Assembly: GCA_910584185.1 (NCBI GenBank)
Contig: CAJTYC010000073.1
Span: forward strand, 1-12,437
Reading direction: 5' to 3'
DNA length: 12,437 bases
Source: an uncultured Muribaculaceae bacterium
GTDB taxonomy: Bacteria > Bacteroidota > Bacteroidia > Bacteroidales > Muribaculaceae
In this document: piece after piece, positions 1-7,855 of the stretch
Layout of the letters: every line of letters begins with the position of its first letter
Position numbering within the stretch: the stretch's first letter is position 1
Made by a program: the position numbers and the translations under genes
The notes under the pieces: model-generated
Seen by the model: only the letters and a program-made list of their open reading frames with translations
The model's database searches: none
Told to the model about the DNA's origin: nothing

Positions 1-167
1 TGAAATTTAATATGTTTATTTGCCTTTGGACACGAGTTGTAAAAAATAAGTTGACTGCTATGATTTGGAAATCGCCGTTCCATATTTGCCAACCGTAATT
101 ATATTTAGAATTTTAACTTTTCGACCGTATATTTACATTGACCCCTTTGTGGCACCGCCTACGACCG

Positions 168-206
168 CAAAAAATAATTCCGAAACATCCTCTCGACGCT
201 TCGGAA
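168..206 (-). terminator. Candidate rho-independent terminator, leftward
   Basis: A 7-bp perfect stem, TTCCGAA (178-184) with TTCGGAA (200-206), encloses a 15-base loop. Read on the minus strand, the stem is followed at once by TTATTTTTT (177-169), a good U-tract. It could end the leftward transcript of the M56 gene after a long 3' UTR, or a separate short leftward RNA. The large loop and modest G+C of the stem lower confidence. Confidence 0.4.
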
Positions 207-213
207 CCGCTAC

Positions 214-233
214 GAATATCTCGTGTGATATTC
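214..233. repeat. Short perfect inverted repeat (7-bp arms)
   Basis: GAATATC (214-220) pairs with GATATTC (227-233) across a 6-base loop. It lies 7 bases from the 178-206 stem, so an RNA crossing both would carry two consecutive hairpins. No T-run follows it on the plus strand. Its role is unknown. Confidence 0.4.
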
Positions 234-379
234 AACAATAACCTTAAAATCTAATACCATGAAAAACTCAATGCAAAATTACAAAATAAAATTTAAAAAA
301 CATGTTATTCAACACATTTTTATAGCATTTTAACACTTTTTAAACATTCTCTTCGGAATAATTAGTGATGAAAAGTAAG

Positions 380-407
380 GGTGCGCCATATTGGATTACG
401 GTGCACC
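380..407. repeat. Inverted repeat just beyond the M56 gene, possible terminator
   Basis: GGTGCGCC (380-387) and GGTGCACC (400-407) can pair over 8 positions with one wobble or mismatch and a 12-base loop. The pair lies 24 bases past the stop codon of the leftward M56 gene, a usual place for a terminator. The minus strand beyond it reads CTTACTTTTC, only a weak U-tract. The pairing is better in plus-strand RNA (G-U) than in minus-strand RNA (A-C mismatch), so the assignment is tentative. Confidence 0.3.
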
Positions 408-430
408 ACACTGTCATTACAAATAAAACT

Positions 431-2026
431 TTATTTCTTGTCCTTGAAAGTAATTGGGATTGTGAACTTTGACGCTACCGTTTTGCCCTCGTATTGTGCA
501 GGAATCCAGTGACCGCTCGTAAGATTTACTACTCGGATTGCCTCATTGTCGAAGAGCTCGTTTGTTTTGCGCATCACCTTTGCATCGGAGATAGTGCCGT
601 CAGCATTGACAGTGAACTGCACTATCGCCCTGACCGGCTTGTCGGAGACGGGAGCACCGGTGGGCCACTTTACGTTGTCACCAAGAAATATCATCAAAGC
701 CTCCTGACCACCCTTGAAGTCGGCAATCTTAGCGGGTGCCGTAAACACACCATTGTCATCTTTGATACGGCTCTCATCGGCAGGTCCGGTTGTAATCATA
801 ATCTTGCCATCAGGATATGCCGGGTCATTCTTCACAACGTCCATCTTGGCAATGGTCTTAGGGTCAATATCGCTAAGATTTCCATCATAGGGTTTACCAT
901 CGACGAAGACGTGCATTTGCATCGAACTTTTCTTTTCCTCTTTAGGTTTGGCAGCTTCTTCAGTCACTGCAGGTTGCGCTGTTACGACTTCAGATTCTGA
1001 AGTCGCGGGTAGAGCAACATCCTCATTCAACTTCGGGGCAGACTCGTCGACATCTGCTGCAAGGGCATCTTGCGCCACAGTTTGCAAAATCGAAGCGGAA
1101 TCATTAATTTTGTGGTCCTGAACCGCAGAGGGGAGAGCATCGCGCACATTGCCGATAATTTCGGCAAAAATGGGTTGCGAAAGGGTTAACAACGAAAGTG
1201 CTGCAACTGCGGGGAGTGCGATGGCGGCAGTGCGACGCATCGGACTCGTTTTCTTAGTCATCATCATAGTTATACGTTTTTTAATTTGACTGTGATTCAG
1301 ACTGTCGGCAAAGATTGGCAGACCTGCGCCGGCAGTCTTTCTTATTAACATCAATTGATAGGCGGTGGGATTAGACTTGGACACACGCTCGTCCACTTCA
1401 TATTCATGCACATCGCGCAATTCACGCATCAAGAGCCATGAAGCCGGAGAGAACCATTGTAGCACAGCGGTGATCCAAGCCGGAATCAGGTCGAGCCAAT
1501 GGCATAAGCGGAGATGGGTGAGCTCATGTTCGAGCACCATATCATAACCATCATCTAAGTCTTGCTTGCGGAGTACCACATAATTGAGCCAACTGAACGG
1601 CCCGGGAGCGCGGTCTGATATAACCTCTATATATCCACGTCTTCGTATCTTCTCACCTCCGTTAATGATTCTCACCATCTGCATTATTCCGACAATTGAA
1701 AATAGAGCCACCAATACCACTCCTATATAATATAGACACACAAGGATGCTCCACCAGTTTATAGGGGCCGGTGCATTCTGCACATCATCAGCCATGATAA
1801 TGCCCTGCATCACCGGCAACTCCACCATGACTTCCGGAGAGTGAGGGTATCCGATATGTATGAACGGGACAAGCACAGGAAGCACCCACGACATTAAATA
1901 AATTGAAATAATCACTGCACGGTTCATGCCATGGAAAGTCAATGGAGCGAGCAACCACTTGTATGCAAGATACAAGAAAGTCATCACCACCGCAGACTGA
2001 AATATGTATGCTACAAATCCACCCAT
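431..2026 (-). CDS. BlaR1/MecR1-type M56 membrane metallopeptidase with TonB C-terminal domain
   Basis: This 531-residue inner-membrane protein resembles the BlaR1/MecR1 sensor-protease family. Hydrophobic segments lie at about 5-27, 36-57, 92-117 and 265-288. The zinc-protease motif HELTH is at 167-171, and an HEYEVDE stretch (207-213) is placed to supply the third ligand. The fourth membrane segment is followed by an Ala/Glu/Pro/Lys-rich linker (about 290-368). Residues 371-414 resemble the plug motif of TonB-dependent receptors (VDGKPY, SDIDPKTIAKMDVVK, DGKIMITT). Residues about 440-528 form a TonB C-terminal-like domain ending in FTIPITFK. There is no penicillin-binding sensor domain, so a beta-lactam signal is not implied. 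The gene lies 129 bp downstream of the BlaI-type repressor on the same strand. In this family the protease usually inactivates the cognate repressor when a signal is sensed; the signal here is unknown. Confidence 0.9.
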   Translation of the reverse strand: MGGFVAYIFQSAVVMTFLYLAYKWLLAPLTFHGMNRAVIISIYLMSWVLPVLVPFIHIGYPHSPEVMVELPVMQGIIMADDVQNAPAPINWWSILVCLYYIGVVLVALFSIVGIMQMVRIINGGEKIRRRGYIEVISDRAPGPFSWLNYVVLRKQDLDDGYDMVLEHELTHLRLCHWLDLIPAWITAVLQWFSPASWLLMRELRDVHEYEVDERVSKSNPTAYQLMLIRKTAGAGLPIFADSLNHSQIKKRITMMMTKKTSPMRRTAAIALPAVAALSLLTLSQPIFAEIIGNVRDALPSAVQDHKINDSASILQTVAQDALAADVDESAPKLNEDVALPATSESEVVTAQPAVTEEAAKPKEEKKSSMQMHVFVDGKPYDGNLSDIDPKTIAKMDVVKNDPAYPDGKIMITTGPADESRIKDDNGVFTAPAKIADFKGGQEALMIFLGDNVKWPTGAPVSDKPVRAIVQFTVNADGTISDAKVMRKTNELFDNEAIRVVNLTSGHWIPAQYEGKTVASKFTIPITFKDKK

Positions 2027-2155
2027 TATTTTAGGTATTAAGTCAGAGTTATGAGTTATGAAGTATGCTTCGCTTTGGAATAATCAATACTTTGCTTTGC
2101 ATTTGTATTTTCACATACTCTCATTTTAAAGTCCCAAATATAAGTTTGGCTTTTG
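2027..2155 (-). promoter_or_regulatory. Gap between repressor and peptidase genes with an isolated -7-like box
   Basis: The 129-base gap between the two leftward genes contains TATATTTG on the minus strand (2135-2142), a perfect match to the Bacteroidota -7 element. No TTG-type -33 element lies 19-21 bases upstream. No terminator-like stem was seen, so read-through from the repressor gene is plausible. An internal promoter for the peptidase is possible but weakly supported. Confidence 0.25.
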
Positions 2156-2521
2156 CTACTCCTTATTATTGTTTTCGATTTTCTCGATCAGTTCTCGGAG
2201 TTCTTCGGTCGAGATTTTCTCATCCTTGACGAGAGCCGATACAAAACCCAAATATGAACGACCGAAAAAACGGTCAATCAGACCCCGCACGCTCTTGTCG
2301 CGATACTCATCTGCATCTACAATCGAATAATATCGGTGAGAATTACCAATCTGCTCATGTGCGAGCCAACCCTTAGCCTCCAAACCGCGCACGAAAGTCG
2401 ACACAGTGTTGAAATGTGGTTTAGGCTCCGGCAACTTCTCCACGACCTCGCGAACGAACATCGGTCCATTTTGCCAGAAGCAACCCATTATTTCTTCCTC
2501 TTTAGGTGACAGCTTTTTCAT
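2156..2521 (-). CDS. BlaI/MecI/CopY-family transcriptional repressor
   Basis: This 121-residue protein is the usual length for BlaI/MecI repressors. The N-terminal half (about 1-72) reads as a winged helix-turn-helix: LSPKEEEIMGCFW opens the first helix, HFNTVSTFVRGLEAKGWL is the recognition helix region, and HEQIGNSHRYYSIV is the wing. The acidic, helical C-terminal half (about 73-121) fits the dimerisation domain. The ATG at 2521 begins MKKLSPKEEEIM, the expected family start. It is the first gene of a leftward pair with the M56 peptidase, the classic repressor-protease arrangement. Two identical dyads over its own promoter (2557-2592) indicate autorepression. No beta-lactamase gene is adjacent, so the regulon beyond this pair cannot be read here. 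Confidence 0.93.
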   Translation of the reverse strand: MKKLSPKEEEIMGCFWQNGPMFVREVVEKLPEPKPHFNTVSTFVRGLEAKGWLAHEQIGNSHRYYSIVDADEYRDKSVRGLIDRFFGRSYLGFVSALVKDEKISTEELRELIEKIENNNKE

Positions 2522-2547
2522 ATCAACGTATTTAGATTCTTCTGATG

Positions 2548-2579
2548 CAAAGCTACAACTAATATTTTAGTTATACAAC
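2548..2579 (-). promoter_or_regulatory. Promoter of the BlaI-type repressor gene
   Basis: On the minus strand a TAGCTTTG box (2548-2555) matches the Bacteroidota -7 consensus TAnnTTTG. A GTTG (2576-2579) stands in for the -33 element, with 20 bases between TTG and the box. Transcription would begin near 2541-2544, giving a leader of about 20 bases before the ATG at 2521. The spacer and -33 element are covered by the two operator dyads. Confidence 0.65.
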
Positions 2580-2592
2580 TAATATTTTAGTT
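2557..2592. promoter_or_regulatory. Tandem BlaI-type operator: two identical 16-bp dyads
   Basis: The 19-base sequence TACAACTAATATTTTAGTT occurs twice (2554-2572 and 2574-2592), 20 bp apart. Each copy contains a perfect dyad, AACTAA-tatt-TTAGTT (2557-2572 and 2577-2592). Dimeric BlaI-type repressors bind such dyads. The 20-bp centre-to-centre spacing, about two helical turns, would put two dimers on one face of the DNA. One dyad fills the promoter spacer and the other overlaps the -33 element, so binding should block transcription of the repressor-protease pair. Binding itself is inferred. Confidence 0.7.
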
Positions 2593-2689
2593 TTTAACAT
2601 ATTTTAATAGTTATTCGACCAATCTTGTTAAAATTTTATCGTTTTAGTTATAAATCGCGTTATAAAGAAGGAAAGATATAAGAAATTAT

Positions 2690-4027
2690 ATGAGAGAAAA
2701 AGAATTTTTGCCGCTTGTGAAAGAGCGGCTTGGCATAGAGACGCTCAACGACATGCAGCTCAAGATGATGCAGACGTCAACAGAGGCTCACGACATAATG
2801 TTGCTCTCCCCTACCGGTTCAGGAAAGACGCTCGCATTCATATTGCCGATGCTCAAGATGCTGAAACCCGCATCGGGGCGCGTGCAGGCGATAGTGATAG
2901 CGCCTTCGCGCGAGCTTGTGCTCCAGATATTCGGTATAATAAGGAATATCGCTGCCGGGTTCAAGACGACTGCACTATATGGGGGTCACAAAGTGGAAGA
3001 TGAAGTCAATTCGCTGCAAGCCGGCACAGACATCATAGTAGCCACACCCGGGCGCCTTCTCGACCATATAAACCGTCGCAACATCGATGTGCTCCCTACA
3101 CGTATTTTGGTGCTCGACGAGTTTGACAAGTCACTCGAACTCGGTTTTGAGAAAGAGATGAAGAAGATATGCGACCGACTTAAGAACGTGAGCCGCAGGC
3201 TGCTGACATCAGCCACACGAGCCGATGTGCTGCCCGATTTTCTTAAGCTCGACAACCCGGTGACAATCAACTATCTGAAAGAGAACAGAGAGTTACGCTC
3301 TCGCACACGAGTTCACAGGGTGGACTCAGATGCCAACGACAAGCTCGATACACTTACGCTTCTTTTGGAAAATCTTGCTAACGAGACAAAAGGACATGAG
3401 CGGAGCATAGTATTCGTGAATCATCGCGAGAGTGCCGAGCGCACATGCCAGTATCTAAGAAAACGGGGCATACCGGCAGTATTATATCACGGGGCACTTG
3501 ACCAACGCGACCGCGAGACAGCCGTAGCGCTCTTCAACAACGGGACACGCCCGGTGTTAGTGGCCACCGACTTGGCGGCACGCGGACTCGACATAGAGGG
3601 AGTGAAGAATGTGATACACTACCATCAGGCTCTTACACCTGAGTCCTATACCCACCGCAACGGCCGCACAGCGCGTGTGGATGCCGAGGGAGACATATAT
3701 GTATTGGTAGGGCCTAAAGAGGATGTGAAAGAATACATCGAATTTGACGACACAAGATACCTCGACCCCGAAAAGAGATATAAAGCTGAGAGAAACTACG
3801 AGACGCTCTACTTCTCAGCAGGCCGTCGTGAAAAGCTCTCCAAAGGGGATATATTGGGATTTCTCGTAAAAGAGGGAGGATTGGAAGGGAGTGATATAGG
3901 CAAAATCGACGTATACGACCACTACGCACTCGCAGCAGTGTGTTGCCGTGATATCAATAAGCTGACAAGCAATATAAAAGGGAAAAAGATAAAAGGCGAG
4001 AAACGCCTCATATCGGTGGTGGGATAA
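2690..4027 (+). CDS. DEAD-box ATP-dependent RNA helicase with DbpA-like RNA-binding domain
   Basis: This 445-residue protein carries the helicase motifs in order: SPTGSGKT (40-47, Walker A), APSREL (71-76), TPGR (119-122), DEFD (143-146, Walker B, with Phe where the family name has Ala), SAT (174-176), VFVNHRESAE (about 241-250), ATDLAARGLDIEGV (292-305) and HRNGRTAR (322-329). Residues about 372-443, including KGDILGFLVKEGGLEGSDIGKI, look like the RRM-fold RNA-binding domain of DbpA (PF03880), which in DbpA recognises 23S rRNA helix 92. A role in large-subunit assembly or rRNA remodelling is therefore likely. The ATG at 2690 follows a purine-rich AAGAAGGAAAG at 2665-2675, rather far upstream. 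The gene runs away from the BlaI-type gene and is followed 150 bp later by the PFOR gene, which has its own promoter. Confidence 0.93.
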   Translation: MREKEFLPLVKERLGIETLNDMQLKMMQTSTEAHDIMLLSPTGSGKTLAFILPMLKMLKPASGRVQAIVIAPSRELVLQIFGIIRNIAAGFKTTALYGGHKVEDEVNSLQAGTDIIVATPGRLLDHINRRNIDVLPTRILVLDEFDKSLELGFEKEMKKICDRLKNVSRRLLTSATRADVLPDFLKLDNPVTINYLKENRELRSRTRVHRVDSDANDKLDTLTLLLENLANETKGHERSIVFVNHRESAERTCQYLRKRGIPAVLYHGALDQRDRETAVALFNNGTRPVLVATDLAARGLDIEGVKNVIHYHQALTPESYTHRNGRTARVDAEGDIYVLVGPKEDVKEYIEFDDTRYLDPEKRYKAERNYETLYFSAGRREKLSKGDILGFLVKEGGLEGSDIGKIDVYDHYALAAVCCRDINKLTSNIKGKKIKGEKRLISVVG

Positions 4028-4060
4028 CAAAAACCGGGACATAAAATATCTCACAAAATA

Positions 4061-4091
4061 ATTGCGGAGTGGAGAAAATTTATTAAATTTG
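4061..4091 (+). promoter_or_regulatory. Promoter of the PFOR gene
   Basis: An ATTG at 4061-4064 serves as -33 element. Nineteen bases later TAAATTTG (4084-4091) is a full match to the Bacteroidota -7 box TAnnTTTG. The start would fall near 4095-4098, leaving a leader of about 80 bases before the ATG at 4180. Confidence 0.65.
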
Positions 4092-4103
4092 CAGAATTAT
4101 ATG

Positions 4104-4130
4104 GCCCATACTTTAAAGATGGGCGACCCA
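4104..4130 (+). promoter_or_regulatory. Structured leader of the PFOR mRNA
   Basis: GCCCAT (4104-4109) pairs with ATGGGC (4119-4124) across a 9-base loop. TGGG (4120-4123) could instead pair with CCCA (4127-4130) across a CGA loop. The two stems share the TGGG segment and exclude each other. They lie within about 10 bases of the predicted transcript start. The structure may stabilise the mRNA or act as a weak switch; neither is shown by sequence alone. Confidence 0.3.
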
Positions 4131-4179
4131 AAACGGATTAGGTAATATTATCATATAACATTTTTTGGTAAACAATTCT

Positions 4180-7100
4180 ATGAGCAAGACAAAGAAATTT
4201 CTGACATGCGACGGCAATCAGGCCGCAGCGCATATCAGTTACATGTTCAGCGAAGTAGCAGCCATTTACCCCATCACACCGTCGTCGACGATGGCGGAGT
4301 ATGTGGATGACTGGTCAGCAGCGGGCCGAAAGAACATTTTCGGCGAGACAGTTATGGTGCAGGAAATGCAGAGTGAGGCCGGTGCAGCCGGTGCCGTACA
4401 CGGCTCTTTGCAGGCAGGCGCCTTGACCACCACATACACTGCATCGCAGGGACTTCTCCTTATGATCCCTAACATGTACAAGATCGCCGGTGAATTACTT
4501 CCCTGCGTATTCCATGTATCGGCACGTACACTTGCATCGCACGCATTGAGCATCTTCGGCGACCACCAGGATGTGATGGCCTGCCGTCAGACAGGTTTCG
4601 CCATGTTTGCCGAGGGAAGCGTGCAGGAGGTGATGGACCTCGCAGCAGTGGCCCACCTCTCAGCCATCAAAGGCCGTGTGCCGTTCGTCAACTTCTTCGA
4701 CGGATTCCGCACCAGCCACGAGATACAGAAAATCGAGGTGATGAACGAGGAAGACCTCGTGCCCCTGATTGACCAGAAAGCGTTGGCAGAGTTCCGCGCA
4801 CGCGCACTCAACCCCGACAAGCCGGTGGCACGCGGCATGGCAGAAAACCCTGACGTCTTCTTCCAGCACCGTGAGGCAAGCAACAAATACTATGAGGCAA
4901 TCCCCGAGATTGTAGAGGAATATGTAAAGGAGATGAACCGCATCACAGGCCGCAACTACGGCTTGTTCGACTACTACGGAGACCCCGAGGCCGACCGCGT
5001 GATCATCGCCATGGGATCTGTGACACAGTGCATCAAGGAGACCATCGACTACCTCCGCGCCAAGGGTGAGAAAGTCGGTCTCGTGAGCGTTCACTTGTAC
5101 CGTCCGTTCAGCGCAAAGCACTTCCTCAGCGCAGTGCCCGCCACAGCCAAGAAGATTGCGGTGCTCGACCGCACCAAAGAGCCGGGAGCCAACGGCGAAC
5201 CCCTCTACCTTGACGTCAAAGACTGTTTCTACGGTAAGGAGAACTGCCCCGTCATCGTGGGTGGCCGCTACGGTCTATCATCGAAAGACACCACTCCGGC
5301 ACAGATGCTCGCCGTGTATGAGAACCTTAAGCTCGACGAGCCCCGCAACCAGTTTACCGTCGGTATCAACGACGACCTCACAGGCTACTCACTCCCCGTG
5401 GGCGAGGAAATCAACGTTGGTGACGAGGGTATGTTCCAGGCTAAGTTCTACGGTCTGGGTGCAGACGGTACAGTAGGTGCCAACAAGAACTCCGTGAAGA
5501 TCATCGGTGACAACACCAATAAATATTGCCAGGCATACTTCGCATACGACTCCAAGAAGTCGGGTGGCTTCACATGTTCACACCTCCGCTTCGGTGACGA
5601 ACCGATCCGCAGCACATATCTCGTGAACACTCCGAACTTCGTGGCATGTCACGTGCAGGCATACCTCCACATGTATGATGTGACACGCGGACTTATGCCC
5701 AACGGCACATTCCTGCTCAACACCATCTGGGAGGGCGAGGAACTTGCAGAGAACCTTCCCAACAAGGTGAAGCGTTACTTCGCAAAGAACAACATCACCG
5801 TATACTACATCAACGCGACCAAGATAGCACAGGAGATTGGACTTGGCAACCGTACCAACACAATACTCCAGTCAGCATTCTTCCGCATCACCGAAGTAAT
5901 CCCGGTAGACCTCGCCATCGAGCAGATGAAGAAATTCATCGTGAAGTCATATGGCAAGAAGGGTGAGAACATTGTCAACATGAACTACGCAGCAGTGGAC
6001 CGTGGCGGTGAATATCACAAGCTCGAGGTCAAGGCCGAATGGGCTGACCTCGCCGATGATGCACCCAAGGCTACACCGGCTCCCGAATTTATCGAGACAG
6101 TGGTCCGTCCGATCAACGCACAGGATGGAGACCTCCTGCCCGTGAGCAAGTTCAAGGACAACGCAGACGGCACATGGGAACAGGGCACCGCAGCATATGA
6201 AAAGCGTGGTGTGGCAGCATTCGTGCCCGAATGGGATCCCGCGAACTGTATCCAGTGTAACATGTGTTCATATGTATGTCCTCACGCAGCTATCCGTCCG
6301 TTCCTGCTCAATGCAGAGGAGATGGAGAAGGCACCGTTTGGCGAAGAACACAGCAAGCCGGCACTCGGCAAGACCTTGACAGGCCTTCGCTTCGTGCAGC
6401 AGGTTGACGTGCTCGACTGTCTCGGTTGCGGCAACTGTGCGGATGTCTGCCCCGGCATGAAGGGCAACAAGGCGCTCACCATGAAGCACCTCGAAGGCCA
6501 GCTCAAGGAAGATGCCAACTGGGAATACTGCGTGAAAGAGGTAAGCAACAAGGCAGACCTCGTGGACGTGGCCATGAACGTGAAGAACAGCCAGTTCGCA
6601 CAGCCCTTGTTTGAGTTCTCAGGCGCTTGTTCAGGTTGCGGTGAGACTCCCTATCTGAAGCTCGTGACCCAGCTCTTCGGCAGCCGTCAGGTGGTGGCCA
6701 ACGCAACAGGTTGCTCATCAATCTATTCAGGCTCTGTGCCCTCAACACCCTACACTACCAACGAGCATGGACATGGTCCGGCATGGGCTAACTCACTCTT
6801 CGAGGACTTCTGCGAGTATGGTCTCGGTATGCACATCGCATATGAGAAGCTCCGCGAACGTGCCAAGATGGCAGCCGAGAACATTGTGGCCAACGTTGAC
6901 GCACCCGCCAACGTGAAAGAGGCAGCTTCAGCATGGCTCAACGACCGCAACGACTCCAAGGAGTCTCACCTCAAGGGTGTAGCGCTTGTGGCAGCATGTA
7001 TCGCAGGTGCAGAGGCAGGTTGCCCCGACTGCAAGACAATCGTAGAACTCAAGGGCTACCTCACCAAGCGCAGCCAGTGGATTGTGGGTGGTGACGGGGC

Positions 7101-7776
7101 AAGCTACGACATCGGCTTCGGCGGTCTTGACCACGTGATTGCATCAGGCAAGAACGTCAACATTCTCGTGCTCGACACAGAGGTATACTCCAACACCGGT
7201 GGCCAGTCATCCAAGTCCACACCTATCGGTGCAATCGCCAAGTTTGCCGCAGCCGGCAAGCGCATCCGCAAGAAAGACCTCGGTCTGATTGCCACGACTT
7301 ACGGCTACGTATATGTGGCACAGATTGCAATGGGCGCAGACAATGCACAGACCCTGAAGGCACTCCGCGAGGCAGAGGCATATGACGGTCCGTCGCTCGT
7401 GATTGCATACGCACCCTGTATCAACCACGGTATCAAGAAAGGCATGGGACACAGCCAGCAGGAAGAGAAAGATGCAGTGGCATGTGGCTACTGGCACCTC
7501 TGGCGTTACAATCCGGAGCTTGAGGCAGAGGGCAAGAACCCCTTCTCGCTCGACAGCAAAGAGCCCGATTGGAGCAAGTTTGAGGACTTCCTTAAAGGCG
7601 AGGTGCGTTTCGCATCACTCTTCAAGATGTATCCCGACCAGGCAGAGGAACTCTTCGCAGCAGCCAAGGCCAACGCACAGTGGCGCTACAACAACTACAA
7701 GCGTCTGGCCAACCAGAGCTGGGGAGTAGACCCTGAGCTTACGCCCGAGGAAATCAAACTCCGCAAGAACGACTGA
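4180..7776 (+). CDS. nifJ: Pyruvate:ferredoxin (flavodoxin) oxidoreductase, single-chain
   Basis: This 1198-residue enzyme converts pyruvate and CoA to acetyl-CoA and CO2 and passes electrons to ferredoxin or flavodoxin; it is the main pyruvate-oxidising enzyme of anaerobes. YPITPSS near residue 30 holds the pyruvate-site Thr (T33), and SART holds its Arg (R116). A ferredoxin-like domain has two [4Fe-4S] sets: C690, C693, C696, C700 and C747, C750, C753, C757. The proximal cluster ligands C817, C820, C845 and C1080 are spaced as in the Desulfovibrio africanus enzyme. GGDGASYDIGFGG (D972) followed by NTGGQSSKS is the thiamine-diphosphate/Mg site. The ATG at 4180 (MSKTKKFLTCDGNQ) matches the family's usual start better than an in-frame TTG at 4165. 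All domains appear intact. It has its own promoter and looks monocistronic. Confidence 0.98.
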   Translation: MSKTKKFLTCDGNQAAAHISYMFSEVAAIYPITPSSTMAEYVDDWSAAGRKNIFGETVMVQEMQSEAGAAGAVHGSLQAGALTTTYTASQGLLLMIPNMYKIAGELLPCVFHVSARTLASHALSIFGDHQDVMACRQTGFAMFAEGSVQEVMDLAAVAHLSAIKGRVPFVNFFDGFRTSHEIQKIEVMNEEDLVPLIDQKALAEFRARALNPDKPVARGMAENPDVFFQHREASNKYYEAIPEIVEEYVKEMNRITGRNYGLFDYYGDPEADRVIIAMGSVTQCIKETIDYLRAKGEKVGLVSVHLYRPFSAKHFLSAVPATAKKIAVLDRTKEPGANGEPLYLDVKDCFYGKENCPVIVGGRYGLSSKDTTPAQMLAVYENLKLDEPRNQFTVGINDDLTGYSLPVGEEINVGDEGMFQAKFYGLGADGTVGANKNSVKIIGDNTNKYCQAYFAYDSKKSGGFTCSHLRFGDEPIRSTYLVNTPNFVACHVQAYLHMYDVTRGLMPNGTFLLNTIWEGEELAENLPNKVKRYFAKNNITVYYINATKIAQEIGLGNRTNTILQSAFFRITEVIPVDLAIEQMKKFIVKSYGKKGENIVNMNYAAVDRGGEYHKLEVKAEWADLADDAPKATPAPEFIETVVRPINAQDGDLLPVSKFKDNADGTWEQGTAAYEKRGVAAFVPEWDPANCIQCNMCSYVCPHAAIRPFLLNAEEMEKAPFGEEHSKPALGKTLTGLRFVQQVDVLDCLGCGNCADVCPGMKGNKALTMKHLEGQLKEDANWEYCVKEVSNKADLVDVAMNVKNSQFAQPLFEFSGACSGCGETPYLKLVTQLFGSRQVVANATGCSSIYSGSVPSTPYTTNEHGHGPAWANSLFEDFCEYGLGMHIAYEKLRERAKMAAENIVANVDAPANVKEAASAWLNDRNDSKESHLKGVALVAACIAGAEAGCPDCKTIVELKGYLTKRSQWIVGGDGASYDIGFGGLDHVIASGKNVNILVLDTEVYSNTGGQSSKSTPIGAIAKFAAAGKRIRKKDLGLIATTYGYVYVAQIAMGADNAQTLKALREAEAYDGPSLVIAYAPCINHGIKKGMGHSQQEEKDAVACGYWHLWRYNPELEAEGKNPFSLDSKEPDWSKFEDFLKGEVRFASLFKMYPDQAEELFAAAKANAQWRYNNYKRLANQSWGVDPELTPEEIKLRKND

Positions 7777-7821
7777 TAGAAACAAAACGACTGACATAAA
7801 AGAGAACGCGCAGGCATAAAA

Positions 7822-7853
7822 TTTGCGCGATTCGCTGAAATAGACTATATTTG
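7822..7853 (+). promoter_or_regulatory. Promoter of the esterase gene
   Basis: TTTG (7822-7825), a 20-base spacer and TATATTTG (7846-7853) match the Bacteroidota consensus exactly at both elements, the best promoter in the window. The start would be near 7857-7860, at the base of the 7856-7890 hairpin, about 90 bases before the ATG at 7949. Confidence 0.75.
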
Positions 7854-7855
7854 CA

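Larger units (their letters stand above)
1..430. other. AT-rich intergenic region without a convincing gene
   Basis: No reading frame here looks like a real gene. The longest are a 24-codon frame at 259-333 (plus) and an unfinished frame from 83 leftward (minus), both of chance length and composition. The stretch does hold structure: inverted repeats at 178-206, 214-233 and 380-407, listed separately where they suggest a function. Bases 120-230 are richer in G+C than their surroundings. This is probably the 3' flank of the leftward peptidase gene plus the edge of whatever lies to the left. Confidence 0.6.

Noticed and set aside
1..83. Minus-strand frame open to the window edge from an ATG at 83
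   Set aside because: Only 28 codons visible, no promoter, and no recognisable composition; not enough to call a partial gene.
259..333. 24-codon plus-strand frame starting MKNSMQNYKIKFKK
   Set aside because: Short, in very AT-rich DNA where Lys/Asn/Ile codons arise by chance, with no matching promoter or Shine-Dalgarno sequence.
494..1000. 168-codon plus-strand frame opposite the M56 gene
   Set aside because: Lies wholly antisense to the clear TonB and linker coding region and resembles no family.
2554..2592. The tandem 19-bp repeat as the start of a CRISPR array or satellite
   Set aside because: Only two copies separated by one base, each an internal palindrome over a promoter; an operator explains them better.
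4165..4179. TTG at 4165 as the PFOR start
   Set aside because: It adds MVNNS before the family's usual MSKTKKFLTCDG start, and an ATG is available at 4180.
4266..7497. Many 60-150-codon frames in other frames of the PFOR gene
   Set aside because: Shadows of a strongly codon-biased gene whose own frame is unbroken and fully matches the enzyme family.
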